The notes beneath the pieces are model-generated. The model saw only the letters and a list, made by a program, of their open reading frames with translations, ran no database searches and was not told the origin of the DNA. Positions 54,148 through 62,944 of a DNA stretch of 64,000 nucleotides are shown here, piece after piece (the first letter of the stretch is position 1; every line of letters begins with the position of its first letter). Source of the stretch: Thermocaproicibacter melissae (lineage in GTDB: Bacteria; Bacillota; Clostridia; Oscillospirales; Acutalibacteraceae); the NCBI RefSeq assembly GCF_024498295.1, contig NZ_CP101827.1:1368001-1432000 (forward strand), given 5' to 3'. The position numbers and the translations under genes are program-made.

Positions 54148-54342
54148 AAAAGCGCCACCTCCGACAAATATTCTCCCCTTTCTGGACAAGTTCATGTTTC
54201 CGTTTTCAGGCATTTTGTATAGCTTTTGGATATTGGAGGCAGAAAAATCGTGTGAAAACCGAAGCATATGAGAGGAAAACGGAGCATTTCTGCTGGTAAA
54301 TCAAATTAATCTTGAAATATTTCAAAAATTATTAAAAAATCA

Positions 54343-54371
54343 TTGACAATCATGAACTTTACGTCTATTAT
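54343..54371 (+). promoter_or_regulatory. Promoter of potABCD operon
   Basis: TTGACA, a 17-nt spacer and TATTAT, about 200 nt before potA. Confidence 0.8.
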
Positions 54372-54377
54372 GTGATA

Positions 54378-54574
54378 TGTTGCGTTTGCATCTTAAAGGG
54401 AAGCTTTTTTCGACAACAGTCGAGGGCTTTTCCGATTCCGGCGGCGTGACTGCCGCAGTCTCATTTACTGCGAAAAATCCTTTGCGGAGGGCAGTCCTAA
54501 AAGCGCAGCCGGGGGAATGCGTTCAGTCTTTTTGACTGGCACAGCTTTAATTTTACCGCAAAGGGGATGCACTT
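54378..54574 (+). promoter_or_regulatory. Structured 5' leader of potABCD (candidate riboswitch-like element)
   Basis: The leader contains several stems: CGAC/GTCG and an outer GGGAAGC/GGCTTTTCC, GCGGC-GTGACT-GCCGC, ACTGC/GCAGT and CAGTC-TTTTT-GACTG. The segment 54478-54487 (TCCTTTGCGG) can form ten pairs with 54556-54565, hiding the AAAGGGG ribosome site of potA. That is a typical translational off-switch. It does not match a riboswitch class I recognise; polyamine or guanidine sensing is only speculation. Confidence 0.6.
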
Positions 54575-55705
54575 ATGGAAAAAGTATCAATTATCGATCT
54601 GAAAAACATCGCCGTTTCATTTGACGGAGAGGCCGTGCTGAAGGACTTTAACCTCAGCATTGACGACGGAGAATTTGTTACGCTGCTCGGTCCTTCGGGC
54701 TGCGGAAAAACAACAACCCTTCGCATTATAGGCGGCTTCGTCCATCCGGACTCTGGCGATGTTTTTTTCAACGGCAAAAAGATTACAAATCTTCCGCCTC
54801 ACAAGCGAGAAGTTAATACAATCTTTCAAAAGTACGCACTGTTCCCGCACCTGAACGTTTACGATAACATTGCCTTCGGTATGCGCGTGCACGGAAAGAG
54901 TGAACGCGAAGTAAAGGCAAAGGTCACGGAAATGCTCAAACTGGTGAACCTGACCGGCTTTGAGCACCGCAACGTGAACCTGCTTTCCGGCGGTCAGCAG
55001 CAGCGTGTTGCCATAGCCCGTGCGCTTGCAAACGAACCGAAGGTTCTGCTTTTGGACGAGCCGCTCGGCGCGCTTGACCTGAAGCTGCGCAAGGATATGC
55101 AGGTTGAACTGAAGAAAATTCAAAAGCAGACGGGCATCACTTTCGTGTTCGTAACGCATGACCAAGAAGAAGCTCTCTCCATGTCCGACGAAGTCGTGGT
55201 CATGGATAAGGGCCAAATCCAGCAGATCGGCACCCCGCTCGACATTTACAACGAGCCGAAAAATGCGTTTGTGGCCGATTTCATCGGGGAAAGCAATATC
55301 ATTGACGGCATCATGCACGAAGATTATCTCGTCGAATTCTCCGGCAAGAAATTCCGCTGTGTCGACAAGGGCTTCCGCAAGGATGAACCGGTTGACGTCG
55401 TTATTCGCCCGGAGGACGTTGACATTGTTGCTCCAAGCGATGATGTTTTGACCGGTGTTGTTGTGAATGTTACCTTTAAGGGCGTGTTCTATGAAATTAT
55501 CGTCGACGTTGCCGGTTTCAAATGGATGATTCAGACAACCGAACACGAAGAGGTCGGCGCCCGAATTGGCCTCTCGATTCAGCCGGATGAAATTCATATC
55601 ATGCATAAATCCGAGTACTCAGGCACCTTCGGCGATTACAGCTCCTTCAGCGACGAAATGGATGAGGACAGCAATGCCCTTTCCGAAGGCAGAGAGGAGG
55701 CATAG
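54575..55705 (+). CDS. potA: Spermidine/putrescine ABC transporter ATPase
   Basis: This 376-residue ATPase has Walker A GPSGCGKT, signature LSGGQQQR and Walker [12 protein letters not shown], followed by a C-terminal TOBE domain (IRPEDVDI). It energises polyamine uptake with the PotB and PotC permeases. Its AAAGGGG site can be sequestered by the structured leader. The four pot genes are tightly packed. Confidence 0.94.
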   Translation: MEKVSIIDLKNIAVSFDGEAVLKDFNLSIDDGEFVTLLGPSGCGKTTTLRIIGGFVHPDSGDVFFNGKKITNLPPHKREVNTIFQKYALFPHLNVYDNIAFGMRVHGKSEREVKAKVTEMLKLVNLTGFEHRNVNLLSGGQQQRVAIARALANEPKVLLLDEPLGALDLKLRKDMQVELKKIQKQTGITFVFVTHDQEEALSMSDEVVVMDKGQIQQIGTPLDIYNEPKNAFVADFIGESNIIDGIMHEDYLVEFSGKKFRCVDKGFRKDEPVDVVIRPEDVDIVAPSDDVLTGVVVNVTFKGVFYEIIVDVAGFKWMIQTTEHEEVGARIGLSIQPDEIHIMHKSEYSGTFGDYSSFSDEMDEDSNALSEGREEA

Positions 55706-55709
55706 CGCA

Positions 55710-56528
55710 TTGAAACTGAAATCTGTTTCTCTGCCTTACCTTGTGTGGATGATCATTTTCATTATTGTCCCCACGGCTCTCGTTGTCATTTTCGCCTTCA
55801 CCGATAAAAACGGTAATTTTACCTTGCAGAATATACAGGCAGTCGGGCAATACTCCAACGTGTTTCTTCGTTCCATCTGGCTCGGAGCAATTGCTACGAT
55901 TATTTGCCTTTTGCTCGGCTACCCGCTTGCCTACATCATCTCAAAAACCAATGTGCGCAGGCAGAGTGTGCTGATTATGCTTGTGATGCTCCCCATGTGG
56001 ATGAACTTTCTGCTCCGCACCTACGCTTGGATGACACTTTTGGAAGACAGCGGCATCATCAACCGCGTGCTGAACTTTTTCGGCCTTCCCTCCATTCATA
56101 TGATTAACACCCGGGGCGCCGTAGTGCTTGGCATGGTCTACAACTATATCCCCTACATGATTCTTCCGCTCTACTCGGTGCTGACCAAAATTGACAAGCG
56201 CGTCATTGAGGCGGCGCAGGACCTCGGCGCAAACCGTCGCAAAGTCTTTCTTCGTGTAACGCTCCCCTTGAGCATGCCCGGCGTCATCTCCGGCGTAACC
56301 ATGGTGTTCGTTCCGGCCGTCAGCACCTTCATCATCTCGAAGATGTTGGGCGGCGGCAGCAATCTGCTCATCGGCGACCTTATTGACATGCAGTTCCTCG
56401 GAAGCGCCTACAACCCGAACCTCGGTTCCGCCATTTCCCTCGTCCTCATGGTGCTGATTCTCATTTGCATGGGCATTATGAACCAGTTTGATGAAAACGG
56501 CGCAACAGAAGGGGGCGTGCTTGTATGA
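55710..56528 (+). CDS. potB: Spermidine/putrescine ABC permease PotB
   Basis: This 272-residue permease has six spans and the EAA loop VIEAAQDLGANRRKVFLRVTLPL. The AGGAGG site nine bases before TTG selects this start; the longer upstream frame overlaps potA and is a shadow. It pairs with PotC. Its stop overlaps the potC start. Confidence 0.92.
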   Translation: MKLKSVSLPYLVWMIIFIIVPTALVVIFAFTDKNGNFTLQNIQAVGQYSNVFLRSIWLGAIATIICLLLGYPLAYIISKTNVRRQSVLIMLVMLPMWMNFLLRTYAWMTLLEDSGIINRVLNFFGLPSIHMINTRGAVVLGMVYNYIPYMILPLYSVLTKIDKRVIEAAQDLGANRRKVFLRVTLPLSMPGVISGVTMVFVPAVSTFIISKMLGGGSNLLIGDLIDMQFLGSAYNPNLGSAISLVLMVLILICMGIMNQFDENGATEGGVLV

Positions 56529-57337
56529 AAACAGCAGCTCGCATCTACACTTTCCTGATTTTTCTGTTCCTTTATGCCCCGATTGTGGTGCTGATTATTT
56601 TTTCGTTTAACAGTTCCAGTGTCGGAAGCCGTTCCGTTTTCACCGGCTTCTCGCTTCGTTGGTACAATCAGTTGTTTCAGGACAGCATGCTGCTTGCTGC
56701 CCTGCGGAACACGCTCATCATCGCGGTAGTGGCTGCTGCCGTTTCTACGGTTCTCGGCACCGCCGCGGCCCTCGGCATCACCCGCATGAACAAATGGCTT
56801 CGCCGCGTGGTCATGGATGTCACCAACTTCCCGATGGTAAACCCCGATATTGTAACCGGCGTTTCGCTGATGCTCCTTTTTGTGGCGGGCAACAAGCTGA
56901 TCGGCGGTTCCACGCTCGGCATGACTTCCCTGATTTTCGCGCATATTACTTTCTGCCTGCCCTATGTAATTCTTTCCGTCATGCCGAAACTGCGCCAGAT
57001 GGACCCGAACCTTGCGGAAGCAGCTCAGGACCTAGGTTGTACCCCCAGGGCGGCATTTTTTAAAGTTGTCCTACCGGAAATCATGCCCGGCATTATGACC
57101 GGATTGATTATGGCATTCACGCTTTCGATTGACGACTTTGTCGTCAGTTACTTTACAAGCGGAACAACGCAGACTCTGCCGATTTTCATTTACTCGATGA
57201 CGCGCAAGCGCGTCAGTCCGGAAATCAATGCGCTCTCCACCTGCCTATTCGGTATCATCATTGTGCTTCTGCTCATCATCAATGTGCGCACGGCAAAGGA
57301 TAAAAAGAGCGATGAAGCACCGGCAAAGGAGGTTTGA
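56525..57337 (+). CDS. potC: Spermidine/putrescine ABC permease PotC
   Basis: This 270-residue permease has six spans and the EAA loop LAEAAQDLGCTPRAAFFKVVLPE. ATG overlaps the potB stop (ATGA), so they are coupled. It is followed by the receptor gene. Confidence 0.93.
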   Translation: MKTAARIYTFLIFLFLYAPIVVLIIFSFNSSSVGSRSVFTGFSLRWYNQLFQDSMLLAALRNTLIIAVVAAAVSTVLGTAAALGITRMNKWLRRVVMDVTNFPMVNPDIVTGVSLMLLFVAGNKLIGGSTLGMTSLIFAHITFCLPYVILSVMPKLRQMDPNLAEAAQDLGCTPRAAFFKVVLPEIMPGIMTGLIMAFTLSIDDFVVSYFTSGTTQTLPIFIYSMTRKRVSPEINALSTCLFGIIIVLLLIINVRTAKDKKSDEAPAKEV

Positions 57338-57343
57338 GAGACA

Positions 57344-58534
57344 TTGAAAAGATTTCTTGCCGTTCTTCTTGCCTCTTTGCTTTTTATTGGGTGTGTTCCG
57401 GTTTCGGCAGCCGAAACCGAAACACAAAAACCGGCTGCGTCCACCGGCGTCACTATCAATGTCTATAACTGGGGCGAATATATTTCCAACGGCCAAGACG
57501 GTTCCATGGATGTCAATGCCGAATTCACAAAAGAAACCGGCATCAAGGTGAATTACACCACCTTTGAAGACAACGAATCGCTCTATTCCAAAATGGCCGG
57601 CGGCGGCGCCGATTATGACGTCATATTTCCATCCGATTACATGATTTCCAAGATGATTCGGGAAAATATGCTCGCGAAACTCGATTTTAACAATATCCCG
57701 AATTTCAAGTATGTTGACAAGGCTTACCGGAACCAAGCCTATGACCCAACAAACGAATATTCCGTCCCATATACCTGGGGCGTGGTCGGCATCTTCTACA
57801 ACAAAAAATATGTGAAGGAGAAGGTCGACAGCTGGAAAATCCTTTGGGATAAGAAATACGCCGGCAAAATACTGATGTTTGATAACCCGCGCGACGCCTT
57901 TGGGATCGCGCAGAAAATTCTCGGCTACTCCTTCAATTCGCAGAATATCGACGAATGGAACGAGGCCGCCAAACTTCTGGAAGAACAAAAGCCATTGGTT
58001 CAGGCCTATGTCATGGACCAGATTTTTGACAAGATGTCCAGCGGTGAAGCGTGGCTTGCCCCCTATTACGCAGGCGACGCGGCGACCCTCGTCAGCGAAA
58101 ACGAAGACATCGGCTTTGCGATTCCCACCAAGGAAGGCACAAACTTCTTTGTAGACGCCATGTGCATTCCAGCGGGATCCAAGCACAAGGCGGAAGCGGA
58201 GGCTTACATCAACTTCCTCTGTAGGCCGGATGTTGCCGCTGCAAACATGGAAACAGTCGGCTATTCGTCGCCGGAAACGGAAGCAAAAAAACTTTTACCG
58301 GAAGAAATTCAGAACAACCCTATCATCTATCCGCCCGAAAGCATTTTGAAAAATGCGGAAGCCTTTACTGCTCTTCCCGATGACATCAGCCTTCAGGTCG
58401 ATACCCTCTGGGCGCAGGTCAAGATGGGAGGCGCCGGCCAGACCACGACGCTGGTTCTTGTCTTCGTTGGTTTCTTTGCGGTTTACCTTGCCATTGTGAT
58501 TTGGAAAAAAATCAAGCTCAAACAGCAAAAATAA
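57344..58534 (+). CDS. potD: Spermidine/putrescine-binding protein PotD with C-terminal anchor
   Basis: This 396-residue receptor has an N-terminal signal peptide (about 1-24) and a PotD-like domain (INVYNWGEYI, DYDVIFPSDYMISKM, VPYTWGVVGIFYN). It ends in a hydrophobic segment (VLVFVGFFAVYLAIVIW, about 370-387) and a basic tail. A C-terminal membrane anchor is unusual; Gram-positive receptors are usually lipoproteins. The signal has a near-lipobox FIGC that does not fit well. TTG start behind GGAGG. Confidence 0.9.
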   Translation: MKRFLAVLLASLLFIGCVPVSAAETETQKPAASTGVTINVYNWGEYISNGQDGSMDVNAEFTKETGIKVNYTTFEDNESLYSKMAGGGADYDVIFPSDYMISKMIRENMLAKLDFNNIPNFKYVDKAYRNQAYDPTNEYSVPYTWGVVGIFYNKKYVKEKVDSWKILWDKKYAGKILMFDNPRDAFGIAQKILGYSFNSQNIDEWNEAAKLLEEQKPLVQAYVMDQIFDKMSSGEAWLAPYYAGDAATLVSENEDIGFAIPTKEGTNFFVDAMCIPAGSKHKAEAEAYINFLCRPDVAAANMETVGYSSPETEAKKLLPEEIQNNPIIYPPESILKNAEAFTALPDDISLQVDTLWAQVKMGGAGQTTTLVLVFVGFFAVYLAIVIWKKIKLKQQK

Positions 58535-58542
58535 ACGCGGAA

Positions 58543-58578
58543 AAAATCCCCCGTTCCTTTCTTGGAACGAGGGATTCT
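58543..58578 (+). terminator. Terminator of potABCD
   Basis: AATCCC-CGTTCC pairs with GGAACGAGGGATT, followed by a short T-rich segment. Confidence 0.82.
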
Positions 58579-58616
58579 GTATTTTTGAACTTTTAGTAAA
58601 TCCTCATGAAAAAGCC

Positions 58617-58645
58617 TTGGCAGAAATTTAAGAATGCACTATACT
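58617..58645 (+). promoter_or_regulatory. Promoter of L,D-transpeptidase gene
   Basis: TTGGCA, a 17-nt spacer and TATACT, about 65 nt before the start codon. Confidence 0.72.
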
Positions 58646-58709
58646 TTATAAATATGGACAAGTTTTCTCTCCACCGAACATGCATACCTGATGAAAGGCA
58701 GTATCAGAT

Positions 58710-59492
58710 ATGAACGATGAGTCACGCGAACAAAATTCGCTGAACAAAAATGAAAGAAATAAACGCTTAGCCATTGCGGCTGCTGCAATGGCCGTTGCAG
58801 CATGCGCTGTTATTTTAGCTTGCAGACCGGATTACCGCGATAGTCTGCTGACCGGTCTTTCTTCCGCTTTTTCGGCTGACCAAACGGCGAAAGCAGTCCA
58901 ACTCACCAGCTCGGCCTCCGTACCTTCGACACCTTCTTCCGCGGCGTCTACATCTTCCGCGGCGTCTGCATCTTCCGCGTCTCCTGCGTCTTCCGAGGCA
59001 TCCGCGGCTTCATCTGCCGCTTCATCCTCGCAGGAAAACTCTTCCGCTGCCGCTCCCAATGTCTCTTTGGTGACGGTACCGCCCCAGATTTCGCTTGAGG
59101 ACGCCGCTCGTCCCCTTTGGATTGATGTGTCCATTGCCGCGCAGCGGGTTACTGTTTTTGACGCGAACAGGATGATTGTGAAACAATTCGTCTGCTCAAC
59201 CGGAAGTCCGGGCAACGATACCCCAACGGGCACATTCCGAATTCAAGACCGCGGGAAATCCTTTTACAATAAAGACTCGCAGGAAGGCGGCTATTACTGG
59301 ACTCAGTTTTATGGCGACTACCTCTTTCACAGTGTTCCCTTCGACAAGAACCAGAATCTGAAGCCGGAAGAAGCAGCAAAAATCGGCACGCCCGCTTCTC
59401 ACGGCTGTGTACGGCTTCTGATGGACGACGCAAAATGGATTTACGACAACATTCCTCGAGGCACCGTTGTATTGATTCATAAAGACAACTAG
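58710..59492 (+). CDS. Membrane-anchored L,D-transpeptidase (YkuD family)
   Basis: This 260-residue protein has an N-terminal span (about 18-36), a Ser/Ala/Pro-rich linker (about 60-115) and a YkuD catalytic domain with the HSVPFD segment and SHGCVRL motif (nucleophile C233). It makes 3-3 peptidoglycan crosslinks or attaches proteins to the wall, outside the membrane. The linker repeats (AASASSA type) let the domain reach the wall. The next gene follows after 14 nt. Confidence 0.93.
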   Translation: MNDESREQNSLNKNERNKRLAIAAAAMAVAACAVILACRPDYRDSLLTGLSSAFSADQTAKAVQLTSSASVPSTPSSAASTSSAASASSASPASSEASAASSAASSSQENSSAAAPNVSLVTVPPQISLEDAARPLWIDVSIAAQRVTVFDANRMIVKQFVCSTGSPGNDTPTGTFRIQDRGKSFYNKDSQEGGYYWTQFYGDYLFHSVPFDKNQNLKPEEAAKIGTPASHGCVRLLMDDAKWIYDNIPRGTVVLIHKDN

Positions 59493-59506
59493 AACAGGAG
59501 AAATTC

Positions 59507-60145
59507 ATGACACAAAACGGCATCATTTTTGATATCGACGGCACTCTCTGGGATGCATCGGAACCGGTAGCCGCCGCATGGAACGAAGTATTGGCGCTGC
59601 AAACCGACACCGCAGGCTTGCAGGTGACCCCAAAGCAGATTCAGAACTTGATGGGCAAAACCGCAGCGGAAATCAACCGAATCCTTTTTCCCAACCTCAG
59701 CGAGGAACGCCGGTCAAAAATCGGCGAGCTCTGCTCCAAACACACGAACGGCTACCTGCAGGAGCACCTTGGAACTCTTTATCCCCAGGTTAAGGAAACT
59801 CTGCGTAAACTGAGCCGAGATTTCCGGCTATTCGTTGTCAGCAACTGTCAAGCGGACTACCTGGAAATTCTTCTGGACCGCTGCGCTCTCCGCGGCTTTT
59901 TCACCGACGCCGAATGTTACGGCCGCACCTTGAAAAGCAAGGGTGAGAATATTCGGCTTCTCCTCGACCGGAACAATCTTGAAAAAGCCGTTTATGTCGG
60001 CGACACCCAGCTTGATTTTGATTCCGCAAAATATGCGGGAATACCCTTTCTGCACGCCGCCTATGGGTTCGGCTCAATAAAAGAGGAGGTTCCGGCAATT
60101 CAGGCGTTCTCGGAACTGCCTGTGGCGGTCTCAAAAATCTTCTGA
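59507..60145 (+). CDS. HAD-superfamily hydrolase
   Basis: This 212-residue protein has the HAD motif I FDIDGTLW (D9, D11), motif II SNCQ, and motif IV VGDTQLDFDSA. A helical cap sits after motif I. It is likely a small-molecule phosphatase of the phosphoglycolate-phosphatase type. Substrate unknown. A CAGGAG site precedes the ATG, and it probably forms an operon with the L,D-transpeptidase gene. Confidence 0.88.
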   Translation: MTQNGIIFDIDGTLWDASEPVAAAWNEVLALQTDTAGLQVTPKQIQNLMGKTAAEINRILFPNLSEERRSKIGELCSKHTNGYLQEHLGTLYPQVKETLRKLSRDFRLFVVSNCQADYLEILLDRCALRGFFTDAECYGRTLKSKGENIRLLLDRNNLEKAVYVGDTQLDFDSAKYAGIPFLHAAYGFGSIKEEVPAIQAFSELPVAVSKIF

Positions 60146-60193
60146 CGATTCATCCCATAACTCACGTTTCCAAAAGAAAGGAAAATCAGCACA

Positions 60194-60640
60194 ATGAACT
60201 GGCTCATGCGTTTTTGGGCTTGGAGCAACAAGGTCATGGCGGGAAGATATGGAGGCGACCAGTTTTCCATTGCCATTCTTGTTCTCTACTGCATTCTGCT
60301 TCTGCTTTCCTCAATTCTGAAGCTTTGGATTTTATCTCTGCTAGCCCTTGCTGCACTGATTTGGTGCCTGTGGCGGATGCTTTCGCGCAACGTGGCAAAG
60401 CGCCGCAAAGAGAACGAATGGTTCCTAAAATGGTGGAATCCGGTTTGGAGATGGATGCGAGGCATTTCGTCCCGTTTCCATGCCGAACAGGAATACGCTG
60501 CCATGAAAGCGCGTGACAAAGACACTTGGAAGTATTACAGATGTCCAAAATGCAGGAACAAGCTGCGCGTCCCGAGAGGCAAAGGAAAAATTGCGATCAC
60601 TTGCCCCGTCTGTCATTACGAATTCATCAAACGCACCTAA
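60194..60640 (+). CDS. Membrane protein with C-terminal zinc ribbon
   Basis: This 148-residue protein has two spans (about 28-60) and a soluble tail with a zinc ribbon: YRCPKCRNKLRVPRGKGKI then TCPVCHYEF. The tail is cytoplasmic or external, orientation unclear. Clostridial homologues with such tails are uncharacterised. An AAAGGA site precedes the ATG. It converges with the next gene, separated by one base. Confidence 0.72.
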   Translation: MNWLMRFWAWSNKVMAGRYGGDQFSIAILVLYCILLLLSSILKLWILSLLALAALIWCLWRMLSRNVAKRRKENEWFLKWWNPVWRWMRGISSRFHAEQEYAAMKARDKDTWKYYRCPKCRNKLRVPRGKGKIAITCPVCHYEFIKRT

Positions 60641-60641
60641 G

Positions 60642-61784
60642 TTATTTCTTGCTGCGGAACCACAGGGAAAGCAAAATTCCTATTACGATGCAAAGCACCG
60701 CTGCCAACATTCCCGTAAGGAACGGAGACATCTGGCTCTCAACGATAGTCAGCGGCGGTACAGCCGCAGCCGCTAAAGCAGGGCTGGAAAGCTTCTGGTT
60801 CTCCGCGCTGCTCTCGGCACCGCTCTCAACAGCGGAACCGTTCGTTCTCCCAGAGGCAGCGGGGGTACTTCTTACTGTGGTTCTAGCTGTGTTTCCGGCT
60901 GTACTTTTTGTACTTTTCTTTGCATCTTCAAGCGCTTTCTCTGCCTTGGTGTTTTTCTCAGATGTTTTTTTGCCGGAGGGCAATGCCGATGAGGCCGTCC
61001 CTTCGGCAATTTTTTGTGCGCGCTCCACCGTAACAACGTAAACGGATTTTGCTTTCCCGTCCGCTGACTTCACCGTAATCAAAATGGGCGTCTTTGAGCC
61101 GGCGGCATAAAGTGTGTAGCGGTTAATCTGTACGTCGCAGCCTTCCGGTGCACTGGTTCGGAACGTAACCGCCTTGACTTCGGAACCCACCGCAAGCCGG
61201 TAATCATAGATATCTCGTGCAAATGCCGGTTCCAGTGTGCCTTCCGACGGCACGAGGTCTGTAAGATACGCCTCTTCTTGTTTCGGTGTTGCCTGAAGAT
61301 TGAGTGTAAAGGTCCGGAGCGTGTCAAGGACCATATCCTTACCTTCAAAGTCGCATGTCTGGTCAACACAGACGCAAATGTTCGTCGTGCCGGTCGGAAT
61401 ACCTCCGAGCACGGTAAAGTGATAGGTCAGGATGGTTCCCGAGAGTTTCGGGGCATACCCCTTGTCTACATTACACACATAAACAGAACACACTGGGTTG
61501 GAGATCTCATTCGTCTGCAGAGTTCCCGGCTCAATCTGAGCGGAAGGCGTGACGCCAGCAAGCTGCAGAACGGAATCGTCAAACGAGACACGCAGACGAA
61601 AGCCGGCGACGAATGCTCCCGGCTGGATTTTTACATTCAGCGATACCGTGTCGCCTGCGCTGACGCTCTGCTTGTCCGTAGAAAAGGCAAAAGCCGGCGA
61701 TGCGGCTTTCACCTGCCGCACCGGCAAGATAAAGACAGCCAAAATACCTGCCAATACCGTTCGCAAAATTCGAGGATTTACCAT
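60642..61784 (-). CDS. Surface protein with cohesin-like and cadherin-like domains, C-terminal anchor
   Basis: This 380-residue protein has a signal peptide (about 1-27), a cohesin-like domain (about 30-165, AGDTVSLNVKIQPGAFVAGFRLRV), a cadherin-like beta-sandwich (about 172-260, LVPSEGTLEPAFARDIYDYRL), a Ser/Thr/Lys-rich linker and a C-terminal span with basic tail. Cohesin domains bind dockerins in cellulosomes; no dockerin is seen in the window, so it may be a general adhesion module. The AAGGAGG site picks the inner ATG. Confidence 0.78.
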   Translation of the reverse strand: MVNPRILRTVLAGILAVFILPVRQVKAASPAFAFSTDKQSVSAGDTVSLNVKIQPGAFVAGFRLRVSFDDSVLQLAGVTPSAQIEPGTLQTNEISNPVCSVYVCNVDKGYAPKLSGTILTYHFTVLGGIPTGTTNICVCVDQTCDFEGKDMVLDTLRTFTLNLQATPKQEEAYLTDLVPSEGTLEPAFARDIYDYRLAVGSEVKAVTFRTSAPEGCDVQINRYTLYAAGSKTPILITVKSADGKAKSVYVVTVERAQKIAEGTASSALPSGKKTSEKNTKAEKALEDAKKSTKSTAGNTARTTVRSTPAASGRTNGSAVESGAESSAENQKLSSPALAAAAVPPLTIVESQMSPFLTGMLAAVLCIVIGILLSLWFRSKK

Positions 61785-61846
61785 TCGCATCCTCCTTGCT
61801 AAAAAACAAAGCAGCCAGCATCAGCCGGCTGCCTTTGGTGGTTTTC

Positions 61847-62368
61847 TTATGCTGTAACGGTCTTTTGCCCAATCTTCGCCGAGCTTAGGTCTCTTAGCAT
61901 CTTTTTGCGCAAAGCCTGCAGGCGGAAACGGTTATAACGCTGCACGATGGCACACGGAAGATTACCCAGCAAGACAAAGAAGGATAGAACCAAACCGACA
62001 AGGAGCGGGTTGATGAGCAGCAAAACAACTGCACAAAGGCAATCGTTCAGATGCACCCATTCCCCTCGGCAAGTCTCCATAATGAATTCGTCAATATACT
62101 CAATGGAGGCGTCGCTGAAATGTTTTTTTGAAAGCCCGGTTTTTCCAATATGCTGAGGCAGTCTGTCTTTCCAAAGCTGGATTTTGAGATTCTCTCGATA
62201 CCAACGGCCGCCTTGTTCCCATGGGCGGGCTACATAGCGTCCTTTTGAAGCGTCAAACGTAGCTGTTGGCAATTTTATGCATAAAATGAAAAAGAGAATG
62301 TGCCAAACGGCCACAATCACAAGGTTCCATAACAGCATATCGAGGAATGATGAATTCTTCGGCAACAC
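61847..62368 (-). CDS. Membrane protein, CrtO-like acyltransferase family
   Basis: This roughly 173-residue protein has two to four spans and the KIQLWKDRLPQ and QRYNRFRLQ motifs seen in proteins annotated as glycosyl-4,4'-diaponeurosporenoate acyltransferase. No carotenoid genes are near, so the true substrate is probably different. The start is uncertain; GTG at 62368 has the best-spaced GGGG site, while the frame extends two codons further. Confidence 0.65.
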   Translation of the reverse strand: MLPKNSSFLDMLLWNLVIVAVWHILFFILCIKLPTATFDASKGRYVARPWEQGGRWYRENLKIQLWKDRLPQHIGKTGLSKKHFSDASIEYIDEFIMETCRGEWVHLNDCLCAVVLLLINPLLVGLVLSFFVLLGNLPCAIVQRYNRFRLQALRKKMLRDLSSAKIGQKTVTA

Positions 62369-62379
62369 TCTCACTTCCC

Positions 62380-62814
62380 CTTCAACGTATCGCCGGAGCG
62401 GTCATGCATATTACTGCAAATACATTCTTACACTCTAAATATTACATCTTTTTCTTTTTGTGTGCAAGAGTCGGTAAATAAAATTAGTTTGTCCAATCTA
62501 ACGCAAAATATGACAAATCTTCAAAGCATCCTCTACCGTGGCAAATTAGCCGATGTTGTAAAAATGATAATCAGCCATTAGGGCAATATGTTCCTGCAAC
62601 AGAGAACAGATTTCTTGCATAAAATATTGGAATATGGCGCTTCTTTGCAGAGTTTACTCACGTATTTTCAGGTTTTATCGAATCGGATGCGAAGATAACG
62701 CAAGCATACTTTGCATAATTTGTTGGCATGTAATGCATGTTTGTGGATGAAATATAGAAATTGAGGTTGAAAACTCCTATTTTTGCAATGTTTTGCTCAA
62801 TTCATGCAATTGCC
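62380..62814. other. Intergenic region without recognised gene
   Basis: About 430 nt of AT-rich sequence lie between the CrtO-like gene and the glutamine synthetase promoter. Short inverted repeats occur, but no open frame with a ribosome site and no tRNA were found. Confidence 0.6.
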
Positions 62815-62843
62815 TTGACTTTTTTACAACATTCTCCTATAAT
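62815..62843 (+). promoter_or_regulatory. Promoter of glutamine synthetase gene
   Basis: TTGACT, a 17-nt spacer and TATAAT. Confidence 0.82.
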
Positions 62844-62850
62844 GAACACA

Positions 62851-62905
62851 TTACAGCAAAGATGTTGTAAGGCAATTTTGTTCTGCCTTCAGCATCTTTT
62901 TTTGT
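62851..62905 (+). promoter_or_regulatory. Leader antiterminator/terminator of glutamine synthetase gene
   Basis: A first hairpin, TTACAGC-AAAGAT-GTTGTAA (62851-62870), has a hexaloop with A at position 1 and G at position 4, as in ANTAR-protein targets. It overlaps the 5' arm of an intrinsic terminator (62858-62899, AAAGATG...CATCTTT then a T run). The two structures exclude each other, so read-through may be controlled by an RNA-binding regulator. Only one such hexaloop was found, whereas ANTAR sites usually have two. Confidence 0.6.
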
Positions 62906-62944
62906 TTTTGAATTGTTCTCAATCTTGCTAGGGAGTGATTTTCG

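Noticed and set aside
55566-55709. Longer N terminus for PotB
   Set aside because: The extension overlaps potA in another frame and has no transporter-like sequence. A TTG with an AGGAGG site nine bases upstream gives the normal start.
61278-61802. 174-codon plus-strand frame opposite the cohesin-like gene
   Set aside because: Antisense shadow without ribosome site; the minus-strand gene has a signal peptide, domains and an anchor.
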